A stretch of 64,000 nt of DNA from CAVYHX01 sp963768415 (GCA_963768415.1 CAVYHX010000013.1:1-64000), one strand, 5' to 3'; shown: positions 36,089 through 45,054, numbered from the stretch's first letter. Notes: a model not told the origin generated them from the sequence alone. A program made the numbers and translations.

Positions 36089-36543
36089 GTGATTCCGGAA
36101 ATCCAACTACCGGCATGCAACTTAAATTGCACGTCAGTTGCACACTGGCTGCCATGTTGTTGCTGGCTGGTTGCACCAGCTCGCCCGGCAAGCCACAAAC
36201 CCGGCAGGTATTGCCGGAATGCGGGTGGCTACCCAATTGCATTAACAGCCAATCCGGTCGTGGCGCACAAGCCAGTGAGCCGATCACGGCGAACGTCGAA
36301 CAGTGGCAGCAACTAAAAGCATGGATTGCCCAACAGGAAGACTGGGAGATTACCGTCGATGACGGTTACTTCTTGCACGCGATTGTCAAGACACCGATAA
36401 TGAGATTCCGCGACGATATTCAATTGCTGTTTCTTCCTGATGAGCAATTAATTCAGGTACGATCTTCTTCCCGACTCGGCTTGAGCGATATGGGCGCCAA
36501 TGCAAGACGCGTCGAAACCCTTCGAAAGCAACTTATGCCCTGA
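36085..36543 (+). CDS. DUF1499-type lipoprotein
   Basis: A 152-residue protein with a lipoprotein signal (LAAMLLLAGC, Cys near 30) and the DUF1499 pattern (CGWLPNCINS, then ...FRDDIQLLF, VRSSSRLGLSDMGANARRVE). It is translationally coupled to the ABC1 kinase through an ATGA overlap, so the two probably work together at the envelope. The first ten residues before MQLKLH may be an overlong start; the second Met would give a more typical signal. Confidence 0.85.
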   Translation: MSDSGNPTTGMQLKLHVSCTLAAMLLLAGCTSSPGKPQTRQVLPECGWLPNCINSQSGRGAQASEPITANVEQWQQLKAWIAQQEDWEITVDDGYFLHAIVKTPIMRFRDDIQLLFLPDEQLIQVRSSSRLGLSDMGANARRVETLRKQLMP

Positions 36544-36686
36544 GCCAGCAGCGCAGGAGTACTCGCCGTGCGCATCGACGTGCACTACATACCTGAAAAC
36601 ACCTCTATGATAATGTAGCAACGGCAACGGATTGAAGGGCAGCCCGACGGGCCGCGCACCTCTCGCCTGGTTGTTCCTGGGCAAGC

Positions 36687-38957
36687 TTACGCGCCCTGAA
36701 TGCCCAACTCCAGGTCGAACTCCGCTAACCCAACCGTTACGATTCCCAGATGACCGTCGACCGTCACGAGGTCGCCGTTTTTCAGAATCTCGTGCGCATG
36801 ACGGACACCGTTCACACAGGGGATGCCGAGTTCTCGAGCGATGATCGCACCGTGGATCAGCATTCCACCGCGGCGTTCGACGATGGCGCTCGCAAGCGGG
36901 ACCAGGTGTGTCATTGTCGGCTGGATCGCTTCGCAGACGAGAACCTCACCCTGTCGAAAACTGCCGAGGTCGTCGTGCCCGTGAATGCAGCGAACCACTC
37001 CGGTGGCGACACCGGGTGAAGCGGGTTGCCCGATCAGTTGCCGCGGGGTCTCGCCCGGTGGCGCGCAAGATAACTCCGCTTTTGGCACTTTAACGGTGTC
37101 TTCAAGCCTGATCGGACCGGATGATGGTTCGCGCAGGGCTCGAATCACGGGTTTGACATGCGCGTCGCTGGGGCGTCCTTCGCTGCTGAGTCTGCCAAGG
37201 TCTCGAAGACGTTTTGCGGCCACATCCAGTGCGCGCAGCAGCTGGCTTTCCAGGCGGGCCACCAGCAAATTGTCGTCGTCGCGAAGTTTCCAGCTGACGC
37301 GTCCGGTTTCGATCATGTCGAGCGCCTCGTCAAGTCGTTCCGGGCCGACCGCATCCTGCAGTCGTTTTTCCAGCGCCGCAATGGAGTCGGCCGCTACCGG
37401 GGCAGCATTCAGGACCCGGTTCGGTGCTTGCGACAGCTCGACCAGGTTTCGCAGCACGGGTTCGGGCTGATCGTGCAGCCGCTCCTCATCATAGACGATG
37501 TCGAGAAATCGCTCATTCATGTCCTCAAAGCCACGGATGAAATCCTCAGCGCCGTCAGTCATCTGTATCAGCGCGTCACGGAATGCCGGCCAGCGCAATG
37601 TGCCGGCACACTCTGCGAGCAAGCGTTCAACGACTGATCGCAGCATTGCGTTCGCTGCCAGCTGCCGAGCAAGTCGGCCAATGGCATCGTTACGTTGTGT
37701 CGCCACTAAAGGTTGATCCCGAAGCAAACCCACAAATTCGTAGGGATCTTCCGGTTGCACCGAATCATTGTAGTAGGTTGCGAGCCGGCGGACGCCATGC
37801 GCAAACGGGATGAAATCGTCCCAGTAGATTTTCTTCCACCTGGCAACGGCTGCGCTGCGTTGTTCGATTGCATCGGCCAGTTGCTGATCGTCGAGCAGCT
37901 CCAGTTTCTCGGCCGCGAACGCCTGGCCCACCGCCTCCAGTTCCGGAATGAGCTGTTCAGCAACACGCTTGCGCAGTGCATGCAAGCGAGCATCGCCGGG
38001 CCGCAAGCTAAGATACCAGGCTCGCTTTTCATCCTCGTCAGGAGCCGCGGTCGTAATCGGCCGGGCCTGCAGGACGGTGAGCGAACCGGATTTTCCCGTC
38101 CATTCCATATCGGGGGACCAGCCAAACAGTTGCTCGACCGACAGCAAGGTCTCCAGGATCTGCTCGAGATCGCGAGGTTCAAGCAGCGGCGCAGGGTGCT
38201 CTGCGTCGTCACGCTGACCGGGAAGCCAGGCGATGACACCGTGAGTTTTGCGGTCGAGCTCCCAGTGATCAGGATCAACCAGGCCATCAACGAGCTGGCT
38301 GCACGGACCGGGCACCGACTCTATGATCGCATGCTCCTTGCGGGTGTCGCGCGGATCACGGGCAAAAGCAACGCCTGAAGGCTCGGCATCGATCATTTCC
38401 TGAACGAGCACGGCCATGCGACTGTGCGTCGGATCAAGACCGAGTTCCTTGCGATAAAGCAAAGCGGCATCTGACCAGAGCGATGCCCACACCAGCCGGA
38501 TTGCGTCCTCCACGGCCTGCCCGCCCCGGACCCCGATGATCGATTCATGCAGCCCTGCAAAACTGCGCCCGGCGGAATCTTCACCGACCGCCGAGGAACG
38601 CACCGCCAGCGGGGCGGAAGGATCGATGCCGCGCAGGCCTGCAGTGACCGCTTCACGCAGCAATCCGGAGAGCGGCTGGGCGAGAAATTTCGCGCGAATC
38701 CGCAGCGCGGTATCCCAGATCTCTTCCCAACGCATGTCATCCATGGACTTGCGGCCAAGTTCCATGCGGATCGCCGCTGCAATTCCGGTGTCTTTTACAA
38801 ACGCCTCATAGGCCCAGGTCGTCAGGCAGAACCCCTGCGGCACATCAAAACCCGCAACAGAGAGCCGGGCCAGCTTCGCCGCCTTGCCACCGACAACCTT
38901 CTCGTCCCATTCTCCGGGACCGCCCAGAGAAATCAGCAGTGGGCGCCCGGAAGCCAC
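36687..38957 (-). CDS. PEP-synthase/rifampicin-phosphotransferase-like phosphotransfer enzyme
   Basis: A 756-residue enzyme. An N-terminal PPDK/PEP-synthase ATP-grasp domain (VGGKAAKLARLSVAGFDVP, LAVRSSAVGEDSAG) is followed by a long helical middle and a C-terminal phospho-histidine swivelling domain with GGMLIHGAIIARELGIP (catalytic His). It lacks the C-terminal pyruvate-binding barrel of true PEP synthase, so the acceptor is more likely a small molecule, as in rifampicin phosphotransferase. The GTG start is set by a perfect AGGAGG seven bases upstream. It overlaps the preceding PNPOx-like gene by 25 bases. Confidence 0.85.
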   Translation of the reverse strand: MASGRPLLISLGGPGEWDEKVVGGKAAKLARLSVAGFDVPQGFCLTTWAYEAFVKDTGIAAAIRMELGRKSMDDMRWEEIWDTALRIRAKFLAQPLSGLLREAVTAGLRGIDPSAPLAVRSSAVGEDSAGRSFAGLHESIIGVRGGQAVEDAIRLVWASLWSDAALLYRKELGLDPTHSRMAVLVQEMIDAEPSGVAFARDPRDTRKEHAIIESVPGPCSQLVDGLVDPDHWELDRKTHGVIAWLPGQRDDAEHPAPLLEPRDLEQILETLLSVEQLFGWSPDMEWTGKSGSLTVLQARPITTAAPDEDEKRAWYLSLRPGDARLHALRKRVAEQLIPELEAVGQAFAAEKLELLDDQQLADAIEQRSAAVARWKKIYWDDFIPFAHGVRRLATYYNDSVQPEDPYEFVGLLRDQPLVATQRNDAIGRLARQLAANAMLRSVVERLLAECAGTLRWPAFRDALIQMTDGAEDFIRGFEDMNERFLDIVYDEERLHDQPEPVLRNLVELSQAPNRVLNAAPVAADSIAALEKRLQDAVGPERLDEALDMIETGRVSWKLRDDDNLLVARLESQLLRALDVAAKRLRDLGRLSSEGRPSDAHVKPVIRALREPSSGPIRLEDTVKVPKAELSCAPPGETPRQLIGQPASPGVATGVVRCIHGHDDLGSFRQGEVLVCEAIQPTMTHLVPLASAIVERRGGMLIHGAIIARELGIPCVNGVRHAHEILKNGDLVTVDGHLGIVTVGLAEFDLELGIQGA

Positions 38958-39451
38958 TGGTTTACCTCCTGAAATCGTGCCACGTGCAGAAAACGAACAA
39001 CATCAACCCGAAACAGCGCACAGGTGGCCGCTTGCACGAATGACTTCAGGTACGGATGGCGAGCAACCAGCAGCCCGGACCACTGCTCAAACTCATCGCC
39101 GCGTTCGATCATTTGTGATCGACCCGTGACGGTTACGGCTTCGACCTCCATCAGCTCATCCAACCTGTCCGGACGATTGTCGATGACAAGTGCGACATGA
39201 TCACACTCGCTGAGCAGGCGGTACTTGCGGGTTGCGACCGGCGTGACAAACACGGCATGCCGCATATCCTCGGAAAAGGCAAAGGCCACCAGTGCTCCGT
39301 ATGGCTGCCCGCCACCCTGGACGCACAACACCGCGTAGGGCTGTTTATGGATCAATTGCTGAATGCGCTCGCGTACAGCGGGGTCTGCCGTTGCGCCCGG
39401 TCTCTTCGATAGGTCACCAGGCTTGAAAAGCGGTTCATCGGAATGATTCAT
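38933..39451 (-). CDS. PNPOx-like flavin-binding (split-barrel) protein
   Basis: A 172-residue pyridoxamine-5'-phosphate-oxidase-like protein (RERIQQLIHKQPYAVLCVQ, then AFVFS-type strands, ATRKYRLLSECDHVALVIDN and EAVTVTGRS). The family binds FMN, F420 or haem; the substrate is unknown. It overlaps and precedes the PEP-synthase-like gene, which has its own strong ribosome site inside this gene. The two therefore form a tight two-gene unit. Confidence 0.82.
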   Translation of the reverse strand: MNHSDEPLFKPGDLSKRPGATADPAVRERIQQLIHKQPYAVLCVQGGGQPYGALVAFAFSEDMRHAVFVTPVATRKYRLLSECDHVALVIDNRPDRLDELMEVEAVTVTGRSQMIERGDEFEQWSGLLVARHPYLKSFVQAATCALFRVDVVRFLHVARFQEVNQWLPGAHC

Positions 39452-40030
39452 TGCATTGCTGTCTCATTAATGCCCGAAGCCACGGCACGTTTCGTCAAGG
39501 CACGACCGCACGTAGAACATGGACCGGGTGATTGATCCCTGCAGGGTATTCCGGGGACAGTATACCTATTTATACTGTCAGGCCCTGTTGTCCGATCTTT
39601 TCTTACGACCAGGCCGTGCGGACTTTAACGTACGCCCTGCCCGTTTCTCTGCCGTTTCTATATATGTCTCATCACCGTATAACCGGCCGGTTCGGGTGCA
39701 TTTACATTGAGTATACTCGGAATTCCCGGAATTCTATACTGTCCCCGGAATTCGCTCCAGTGTGAACAACAATATAGGTCCTTTCACTGATTTTCTTGCC
39801 ACGTTGGTAAGAGCTAACCTGGAAGGCAAGCCAGGACCGGAAGTGCCTGTTAAGCAAATGCAAGAGCGCAGTGGAAAGCAGCACCTCTGCTGCCAGCGCA
39901 TTGTTCCGCGGTATATCGAATACTTTTAACTTCCCCTTCACTCGCAGATTTTCAACAGCTACTCTCCATTCTATAATCCAGGCATGAAAATCCGGGAATC
40001 TTCGATGAGCGCAATTAAAGAGAGCACCTG
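39452..40030. other. Intergenic region holding MITE copy 3
   Basis: This is about 580 bases between the divergent PNPOx and SEC-C genes. The only structure seen is the MITE at 39549-39753. No gene is supported here. Confidence 0.5.
39549..39753 (-). mobile_element. RAYT-derived MITE, copy 3, with duplicated right end
   Basis: The same ends and the same internal deletion as copies 1 and 2. The right end is partly duplicated (GTATACTCGGAATTCCCGGAATTC before the final TATACTGTCCCCGG), as if two ends had been joined. Confidence 0.85.
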
Positions 40031-41515
40031 ATGAGCGATTACTTTAATGAACTGGTTGACCAGCTGCATGAATACCACTTGTCCATCGACCCACCCTGCC
40101 TCCATGGCCTGCTAACCGGTTTTGCCACGACACCGGATCCTGACCTGGCAAAACTGTACATGGAGATTTCGGGGGAACAGCCACTTCCGGAATCCATCCG
40201 GGAAGAAGTGCTCAATGTAGTAGATTTTCTGTCCGAAGACCTGTCACTTCATGAGTTCAAAGCGCTTTTCCAGGTAGACCACGACAGCGAACCGGAGCAC
40301 TGGATCAACGGTTATCTCAAGGCCGTGGAACTCCACGAGGAGCAGTGGCGTGAAGAAAATGATTGCCATCCCAAGGCAGGTGCAGCGCTCATTATGCTTC
40401 ACTCGCTGATCAATGAAGAATTGCGTCAGGAGCTCAAGATCATTCAGCCGGGTCACGAAGAACTCCGGGAAGCACCGGAAATGGTGACCGATCTCGTGCA
40501 CAGCATCTACCACTACATTCATGGTGACCTGGATTCATCATTCAATTTTGATAATGAATCCGAGCCACCAGCCGACGAACTATTTCCCCTGCCCGGCCAT
40601 TCGGAAGATGCGCTGGCCAGCATGGATGAACAGGCCCTCTTCGCCCTTGTCACCAGCAATAACGACCGGCTCCCACTGGAGGTGGTGCATGCGTGTGCCA
40701 GCCGGGCGGAGGCCATGGTTCAACTGCTTCGCCAGCATCTGGAAAACGATTACAACTGGGGCAACGAAGTAAACGATGGCGACTGGTGGGGGCTGTTACA
40801 TGCCGTCTTTATACTCGGACTCATCCCCGGCGATGCATCGGCCAGGGCATTGCTTGAGGGGTTCCGCCGCATCACCTTCGACAGCAATAGCAATCTGACC
40901 GACTGGCTTTCCAGTTACTGGCCCGCCCTGTGCCGCAACAAAACCGCGTACACCACGGATACCATGCGGCAGATTGCCGAAGACAATCAGCTGGACTGGT
41001 ACCCCCGGTCCCATGCCGTCGAATGTGTCGTGGCCGATGCCGGCGACAGGGGCCCGGCACAGCTGGAGGATGCAATTGACTGGCTTGCCTCACTCTGCGT
41101 CGACGAGTCTCAAGACCCGGAATTCCGTGTCATGGCGGGGCACACCCTGCTTGATCACCCCAGGGAACGACACCGGCAGGTAATGGCTAAACTGGTGGAA
41201 CTCCAGGACCCCGACTCCTGGCTCGGTAACTCCTACAACCGTGATGACATCGACCGATCCTTCTCCAGGGGCGGCAAACCGGAGTGGAAGTGTTTTGATA
41301 ACCCCTGGCGTTTCTATGACCCGGTCGAGATCCAGCGCCGCCAGCAACGCTGGCTCAAGGAAGACCGGGAACAGGAGCAGAAACAATTCGATCAGGGCAA
41401 CTGGAGGCCGGTAAAGACCTATGTACGTGAACAACCCAAGATTGGCCGCAACGACCCATGCCCCTGCGGCAGCGGTAAAAAATACAAAAAGTGCTGCATG
41501 AGCAAGCTTCACTGA
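40031..41515 (+). CDS. UPF0149-family protein with SEC-C zinc motif
   Basis: A 494-residue acidic cytoplasmic protein. The N-terminus (LHGLLTGFATTPDP) belongs to the UPF0149 (YecA/YgfB-like) family. The middle is a helical region that includes an acidic patch. The C-terminus ends in a SEC-C motif (RNDPCPCGSGKKYKKCC) that binds zinc and commonly contacts ribosomes or SecA-type partners. It is much longer than the usual UPF0149 protein of about 190 residues. Its role is unknown. Confidence 0.88.
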   Translation: MSDYFNELVDQLHEYHLSIDPPCLHGLLTGFATTPDPDLAKLYMEISGEQPLPESIREEVLNVVDFLSEDLSLHEFKALFQVDHDSEPEHWINGYLKAVELHEEQWREENDCHPKAGAALIMLHSLINEELRQELKIIQPGHEELREAPEMVTDLVHSIYHYIHGDLDSSFNFDNESEPPADELFPLPGHSEDALASMDEQALFALVTSNNDRLPLEVVHACASRAEAMVQLLRQHLENDYNWGNEVNDGDWWGLLHAVFILGLIPGDASARALLEGFRRITFDSNSNLTDWLSSYWPALCRNKTAYTTDTMRQIAEDNQLDWYPRSHAVECVVADAGDRGPAQLEDAIDWLASLCVDESQDPEFRVMAGHTLLDHPRERHRQVMAKLVELQDPDSWLGNSYNRDDIDRSFSRGGKPEWKCFDNPWRFYDPVEIQRRQQRWLKEDREQEQKQFDQGNWRPVKTYVREQPKIGRNDPCPCGSGKKYKKCCMSKLH

Positions 41516-41710
41516 CCTGCAATTGGATCAGGTTATCTTCCCGAGAAACCACACCACTTCATCCTGTACTCCCCCCAGAGAGAGAAATTTATATTCTCAT
41601 CAGACGCATAGAAGCTTGCGCCTTCCAGCAGGATAGGCCGGGGCAGAATTGAATGCCTATTCACACGGAAGTAGAAACGCTACCAGATAATATCTCTTCG
41701 GGACCAGCCT

Positions 41711-42016
41711 TCAGGCGAGTGCTTCCAGACCGTGCATATCAACCAGGTTCAGTAACTTTAATGAAGGGCCATTAGGTTTTTTCTGACCCTGCTCCCACTT
41801 CTGCACGGTCGAAGGACTCGTGTTCAGGTAAGCTGCGAATACTGCCTGACTGGCCTTATAGCGCGTGCGTAGACGTTTGATCTGTGTCGGCGTATAGATC
41901 TTCACCGGCGGCAGACACAGCGCATCGAACTCGCGCATGGTCATAGCATCCATCGTGCCCGCCTTGTGCAGGCCCTTCGCTGTCTCATGCACCGTTTTCA
42001 ATATTGACTTAGCCAT
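41711..42016 (-). CDS. HigA/XRE-type antitoxin
   Basis: A 101-residue antitoxin with an XRE helix-turn-helix (YKASQAVFAAYLNTSPSTVQKWEQGQ). The N-terminal stretch MREFDALCLPPVKIYTP resembles HigA/NadS antitoxins. It overlaps the upstream toxin gene by eight bases. The toxin-first order is typical of HigBA. It should bind the dyad at 42411-42427 and repress its own operon. Confidence 0.9.
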   Translation of the reverse strand: MAKSILKTVHETAKGLHKAGTMDAMTMREFDALCLPPVKIYTPTQIKRLRTRYKASQAVFAAYLNTSPSTVQKWEQGQKKPNGPSLKLLNLVDMHGLEALA

Positions 42017-42383
42017 CTTCCTTTACCTCAATCAATTCACCGGCCTTGATCGCTTTCAGCAAAGCCGGGTTGGAATACCCCAGTAGTTGTGTTGCCAGCA
42101 ACTTGAGCGCTTTCAGTTCCTTGTCGCTAATACTTGCCCGTTCATTCTTTGAAAAACCGTAGACGAAGAACGCCTTGTTGTGTTGCCGGTAGACCACCAG
42201 GCTGCGGGTACTGCCCCGCTTGCCATGCCCGGGCAATGCCACCCGTTTCTTGACTACATGCCCACCAAGTTTGGCATCGATCAAACCGTCTTCCATTTCC
42301 TTGACCGCCGCCAGCAGAATCCGATCACGCAACCCCTCCCTGGCAGCCCATCTATGGAACCACTTGTTTTTGAAGACCTGCAT
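42009..42383 (-). CDS. RelE/HigB-like toxin
   Basis: A 124-residue toxin of the RelE superfamily (HigB-2/DUF1044-type: GHVVKKRVALPGHGKRGSTRSLVVYR, FVYGFSKNERASIS). Members cleave mRNA in the ribosome. It is encoded first, then HigA, on the minus strand. ATG at 42383. A perfect dyad with an overlapping TATACT box lies about 28 bases upstream. Confidence 0.88.
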   Translation of the reverse strand: MQVFKNKWFHRWAAREGLRDRILLAAVKEMEDGLIDAKLGGHVVKKRVALPGHGKRGSTRSLVVYRQHNKAFFVYGFSKNERASISDKELKALKLLATQLLGYSNPALLKAIKAGELIEVKEDG

Positions 42384-42410
42384 CCGGCTACCCTGATGGT
42401 TTTTCAGAGT

Positions 42411-42427
42411 ATAGCACTAGGTGCTAT
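42411..42427 (-). promoter_or_regulatory. Operator dyad of the HigBA operon
   Basis: ATAGCAC-TAG-GTGCTAT is a perfect seven-base dyad. Read on the minus strand its right arm runs into TATACT, so binding of the antitoxin would cover the -10 box of the toxin-antitoxin promoter. Confidence 0.65.
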
Positions 42428-42700
42428 AGATTATCGACCCCTGTTTCAGAGGCTTGAGTTATAGTGAACAGACAGTACCTCTGTAATCATCTTCCCGAAA
42501 AAGAATCTGAGCACAAGGACACGACCACCGGATTTTTGGTCCGGATATTCACGGATCGAGTCGGTTACGGACGCGCAACCATTTGAATTTTATACAGACA
42601 AGATTGAGCCCACGAGGAAGATATGCAGTTAATCCCCGCAAAAACTCCCGCAAGCAGCATTTGTTAATGCTGCAAATAACAGCTAACCAATTGATTTATA

Positions 42701-42746
42701 TGGTGGGTCGTGAAGGATTCGAACCTTCGACCATCGGATTAAAAGT
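42701..42746 (-). repeat. Duplicated 3' end of tRNA-Lys (att site of an integrated element)
   Basis: These 46 bases equal the last 46 bases of tRNA-Lys (44845-44890) exactly, including CCA, and lack the 5' half. The flank beyond the CCA end is also similar for about 25 bases (CAGCTAA...AATTGATTTA). This is the pattern left by integration of an element at the tRNA 3' end. Confidence 0.92.
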
Positions 42747-42884
42747 ACAGAAAGGTGATTTATCAGCCTTTTTATTCAATAACTTACCGTGGCGCCCGTT
42801 GCACTCTGTGCACCACGATGCATAACGATGCACAACTGATCCCCACAAAATCCCCACAGGGATTTCTGCCTGTAAGCTGGCAGG

Positions 42885-43199
42885 CTATGAGGTCTTTGAA
42901 TCCGGATCGAGATGCAGCAGTCGTTCACTACGCCAGACACGCACAATCCTCACGCGCTTCGTATCGTGGCGGTAAACAATTCGAAACGGCGGATGAATCA
43001 ACTCCCGGAGGAATGCTTGCTCAAACTCGGGGACGACCCGGCCTATGTCAGGATGATTGGCAAGCGTCTCGACGCGTTGAAAAACCTCTGCGACCAACCG
43101 TTTGCCGATATCGGACACGCCCTGCTCCGCATACCAGGCCATGATCTCCTCGAGATCGCGTAATGCCGACTCTGCGAAGCTGATAACAACCCGCGGCAT
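42885..43199 (-). CDS. ParE-type toxin
   Basis: A 104-residue RelE/ParE-superfamily toxin (SALRDLEEIMAWYAEQG, HPDIGRVVPEF, FRIVYRHDTKRVRIVRVWRS). ParE members poison gyrase and RelE members cleave mRNA; this sequence is closer to the ParE/plasmid-stabilisation group. It lies four bases after its antitoxin and is likely co-translated. It sits inside the segment bounded by tRNA-Lys copies. Confidence 0.92.
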   Translation of the reverse strand: MPRVVISFAESALRDLEEIMAWYAEQGVSDIGKRLVAEVFQRVETLANHPDIGRVVPEFEQAFLRELIHPPFRIVYRHDTKRVRIVRVWRSERLLHLDPDSKTS

Positions 43200-43203
43200 T
43201 GAT

Positions 43204-43473
43204 CTATTTCAATCCCAGCCGCTTCCTGGCTTCTGCAAGGGAAACTTCTCGTCCCGCCTCCAGATCCGCCAGGCCCTCCACAACTGAACGCATGAAGGCA
43301 CGCTCCTCCTCCGTTTGCTCATAATCGGCCACGGACTGGACCACGGCAACACCACGTCCACGGCTGGTAAGGAGTACCGGCCTATGTGCATCCGATACAT
43401 GTTTCACCACCCGACCGGGGTTGGTTTTCAGATCGGTAAGAGGAACTACATCCTCTGAAAATTTCGTGCGCAT
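43204..43473 (-). CDS. Phd/YefM-type antitoxin
   Basis: An 89-residue antitoxin with the Phd/YefM fold (VVPLTDLKTNPGRVVKHV, PVLLTSRGRGVAVVQSV) and a charged C-terminal tail that would bind the ParE toxin. ATG at 43473. The 9-base inverted repeat at 43493-43521 is its probable operator. Confidence 0.93.
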   Translation of the reverse strand: MRTKFSEDVVPLTDLKTNPGRVVKHVSDAHRPVLLTSRGRGVAVVQSVADYEQTEEERAFMRSVVEGLADLEAGREVSLAEARKRLGLK

Positions 43474-43492
43474 GGTAACTCCAAAAGGGCTG

Positions 43493-43521
43493 TTAACAGG
43501 TCTGATAATAGCACCTGTTAA
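43493..43521 (-). promoter_or_regulatory. Operator of the Phd/ParE operon
   Basis: TTAACAGGT and ACCTGTTAA form a perfect nine-base inverted repeat 20 bases upstream of the antitoxin start. A third ACAGGTG half site lies near 43532, just before the IS end. Confidence 0.65.
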
Positions 43522-43543
43522 TAGTACTTACAACAGGTGTCTC

Positions 43544-44731
43544 TGGCGAATTGTTAATTATCACCTGAATACCGAGACTTAACCAGTCTTGCTCCTGAAA
43601 GCAATCGCCCCTACCCTGCTCTGCCATGAAGGATCTACTGGTTCTCCTCGTACATCTATCAACCACGATTGCCAAACTCCTGGGTCCCGGTGGCGCGAAG
43701 GCCGTCGTCGCTGATAGCTTATTGATGAAACAGCAGCTCCTGGTTATCAATCGCTCCCGACAACGCGCACCCAATCTCTCAGCACTCGACCGATTCCTGT
43801 TAGGATTCTGGTCACTATTTCTCAATCCACGTCACCTCAGGCGGGCTGCCATCATTATCCGACCATCGACGCTATTGAAATTCCACAACCTACTCAAACT
43901 GCGTAAGTATCAACTACTGTATTCATCAGCTGGCTGCAAACGAAAACCCGGCCCCAAAGGTCCATCGCAGGAACTCATCCAGGCCATCGTAGAAATGAAG
44001 CAACGTAACCCACGATTCGGATGCCCTCGGATCGCGCAGCAGATCAATAAAGCCTTTGGAACCAACATCGATAAAGATGTGGTGCGGCGTGTTCTCGCCG
44101 CGCATTACCGGCCAGAGCACAGTGACGGTGGACCGTCATGGCTGACTTTCCTTGGGCACGCTAAGGATAGCCTCTGGAGTATTGACCTGTTTCGGTGCGA
44201 ATCCATCTTATTACAGAGCCACTGGGTACTCGTCGTCATGGATCAGTTCACCCGACGCATCATCGGCTTTGGTGTGCATACTGGTGATGTTGACGGTATT
44301 TCCTTGTGCCGAATGTTCAACACCGCCATCTCATCACAGGGTAGTCCGAAATATCTCAGCTCTGATAACGATCCGCTCTTCCTGTATCACCAGTGGCAAG
44401 CAAACCTGAGAATTCTTGGTGCTGACGAAGTCAAAACTATCCCGTATACACCGCTGTCTCATCCCTTCGTCGAACGGCTGATCGGGACCATTCGTCGAGA
44501 ATTCCTGGACCACACCTTATTCTGGAACGCTACCGACTTGGAAAGAAAGCTGGAAACATTCCAGCAGTATTACAACACTCATCGTGTGCACTCTTCACTT
44601 GATGGCGATTCACCCTCTGAAATCACCAGAAAGACTGTCATCCGCCATGCTGATCTCAACATTTTTCAGTGGCGATCTCATTGCCGCGAACTATTTCAGC
44701 TGCCTGCTGCCGCCTGATTAACAATTCGCCA
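43544..44731 (+). mobile_element. Insertion sequence, 1188 bp, 15-bp perfect inverted ends
   Basis: TGGCGAATTGTTAAT at 43544 and its exact complement ATTAACAATTCGCCA ending at 44731 bound one transposase gene. No clear target-site duplication is visible. It separates the Phd/ParE promoter region from the tRNA-Lys flank. Confidence 0.88.
43626..44717 (+). CDS. Integrase-core (DDE, rve) transposase
   Basis: A 363-residue DDE transposase. An N-terminal helix-turn-helix-like region is followed by the rve core with Asp in WSIDLFR, Asp in SSDNDPLF and Glu in PFVERLIG, so the catalytic triad is present. The C-terminus has YNTHRVHSSLDGDSPSE, as in IS3/IS481-type enzymes. The gene is full length and uninterrupted, so the IS may be active. 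A related fragment lies at 33445. Confidence 0.92.
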   Translation: MKDLLVLLVHLSTTIAKLLGPGGAKAVVADSLLMKQQLLVINRSRQRAPNLSALDRFLLGFWSLFLNPRHLRRAAIIIRPSTLLKFHNLLKLRKYQLLYSSAGCKRKPGPKGPSQELIQAIVEMKQRNPRFGCPRIAQQINKAFGTNIDKDVVRRVLAAHYRPEHSDGGPSWLTFLGHAKDSLWSIDLFRCESILLQSHWVLVVMDQFTRRIIGFGVHTGDVDGISLCRMFNTAISSQGSPKYLSSDNDPLFLYHQWQANLRILGADEVKTIPYTPLSHPFVERLIGTIRREFLDHTLFWNATDLERKLETFQQYYNTHRVHSSLDGDSPSEITRKTVIRHADLNIFQWRSHCRELFQLPAAA

Positions 44732-44844
44732 TGCACAGCCGTGCAAGCATCGGAGTAAACTTTCGCTGGACCACCACACCCCCACAAAATCCCCACAATC
44801 AGTTGTTGTTGATATTGTAAATAACAGCTAAGCAATTGATTTAA

Positions 44845-44920
44845 TGGTGGGTCGTGAAGGATTCGAACCTTCGACCATCGGATTAAAAGTCCGGTGCTCT
44901 ACCAACTGAGCTAACGACCC
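44845..44920 (-). tRNA. tRNA-Lys (UUU)
   Basis: A 76-nt tRNA with encoded CCA. Acceptor GGGTCGT pairs with ACGACCC, the D-arm holds AGCTCAGTTGGTAGAGC, the anticodon loop is CTTTTAA (anticodon UUU), and the T-arm holds GGTTCGAATCC. Its 3' end is the apparent integration site for the element at 42701-44844. Confidence 0.97.
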
Positions 44921-44966
44921 ATTTGGAAAACTGATCCGTTGCGGCGGTCCCGAACGGGACGAACGC

Positions 44967-44994
44967 ATCATACAAGGCTGGCCTGAAATGGCAA
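44967..44994 (-). promoter_or_regulatory. Promoter of tRNA-Lys
   Basis: On the minus strand TTGCCA (44989-44994) and TATGAT (44967-44972) are separated by 16 bases and followed by GCG, a GC-rich discriminator as in stable-RNA promoters. Confidence 0.65.
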
Positions 44995-45054
44995 GCCCGA
45001 TGGTTATAACTTGTTGTTTTTTTGAGAGCAAACTCTGCCGCCTGGGTCCATGGA

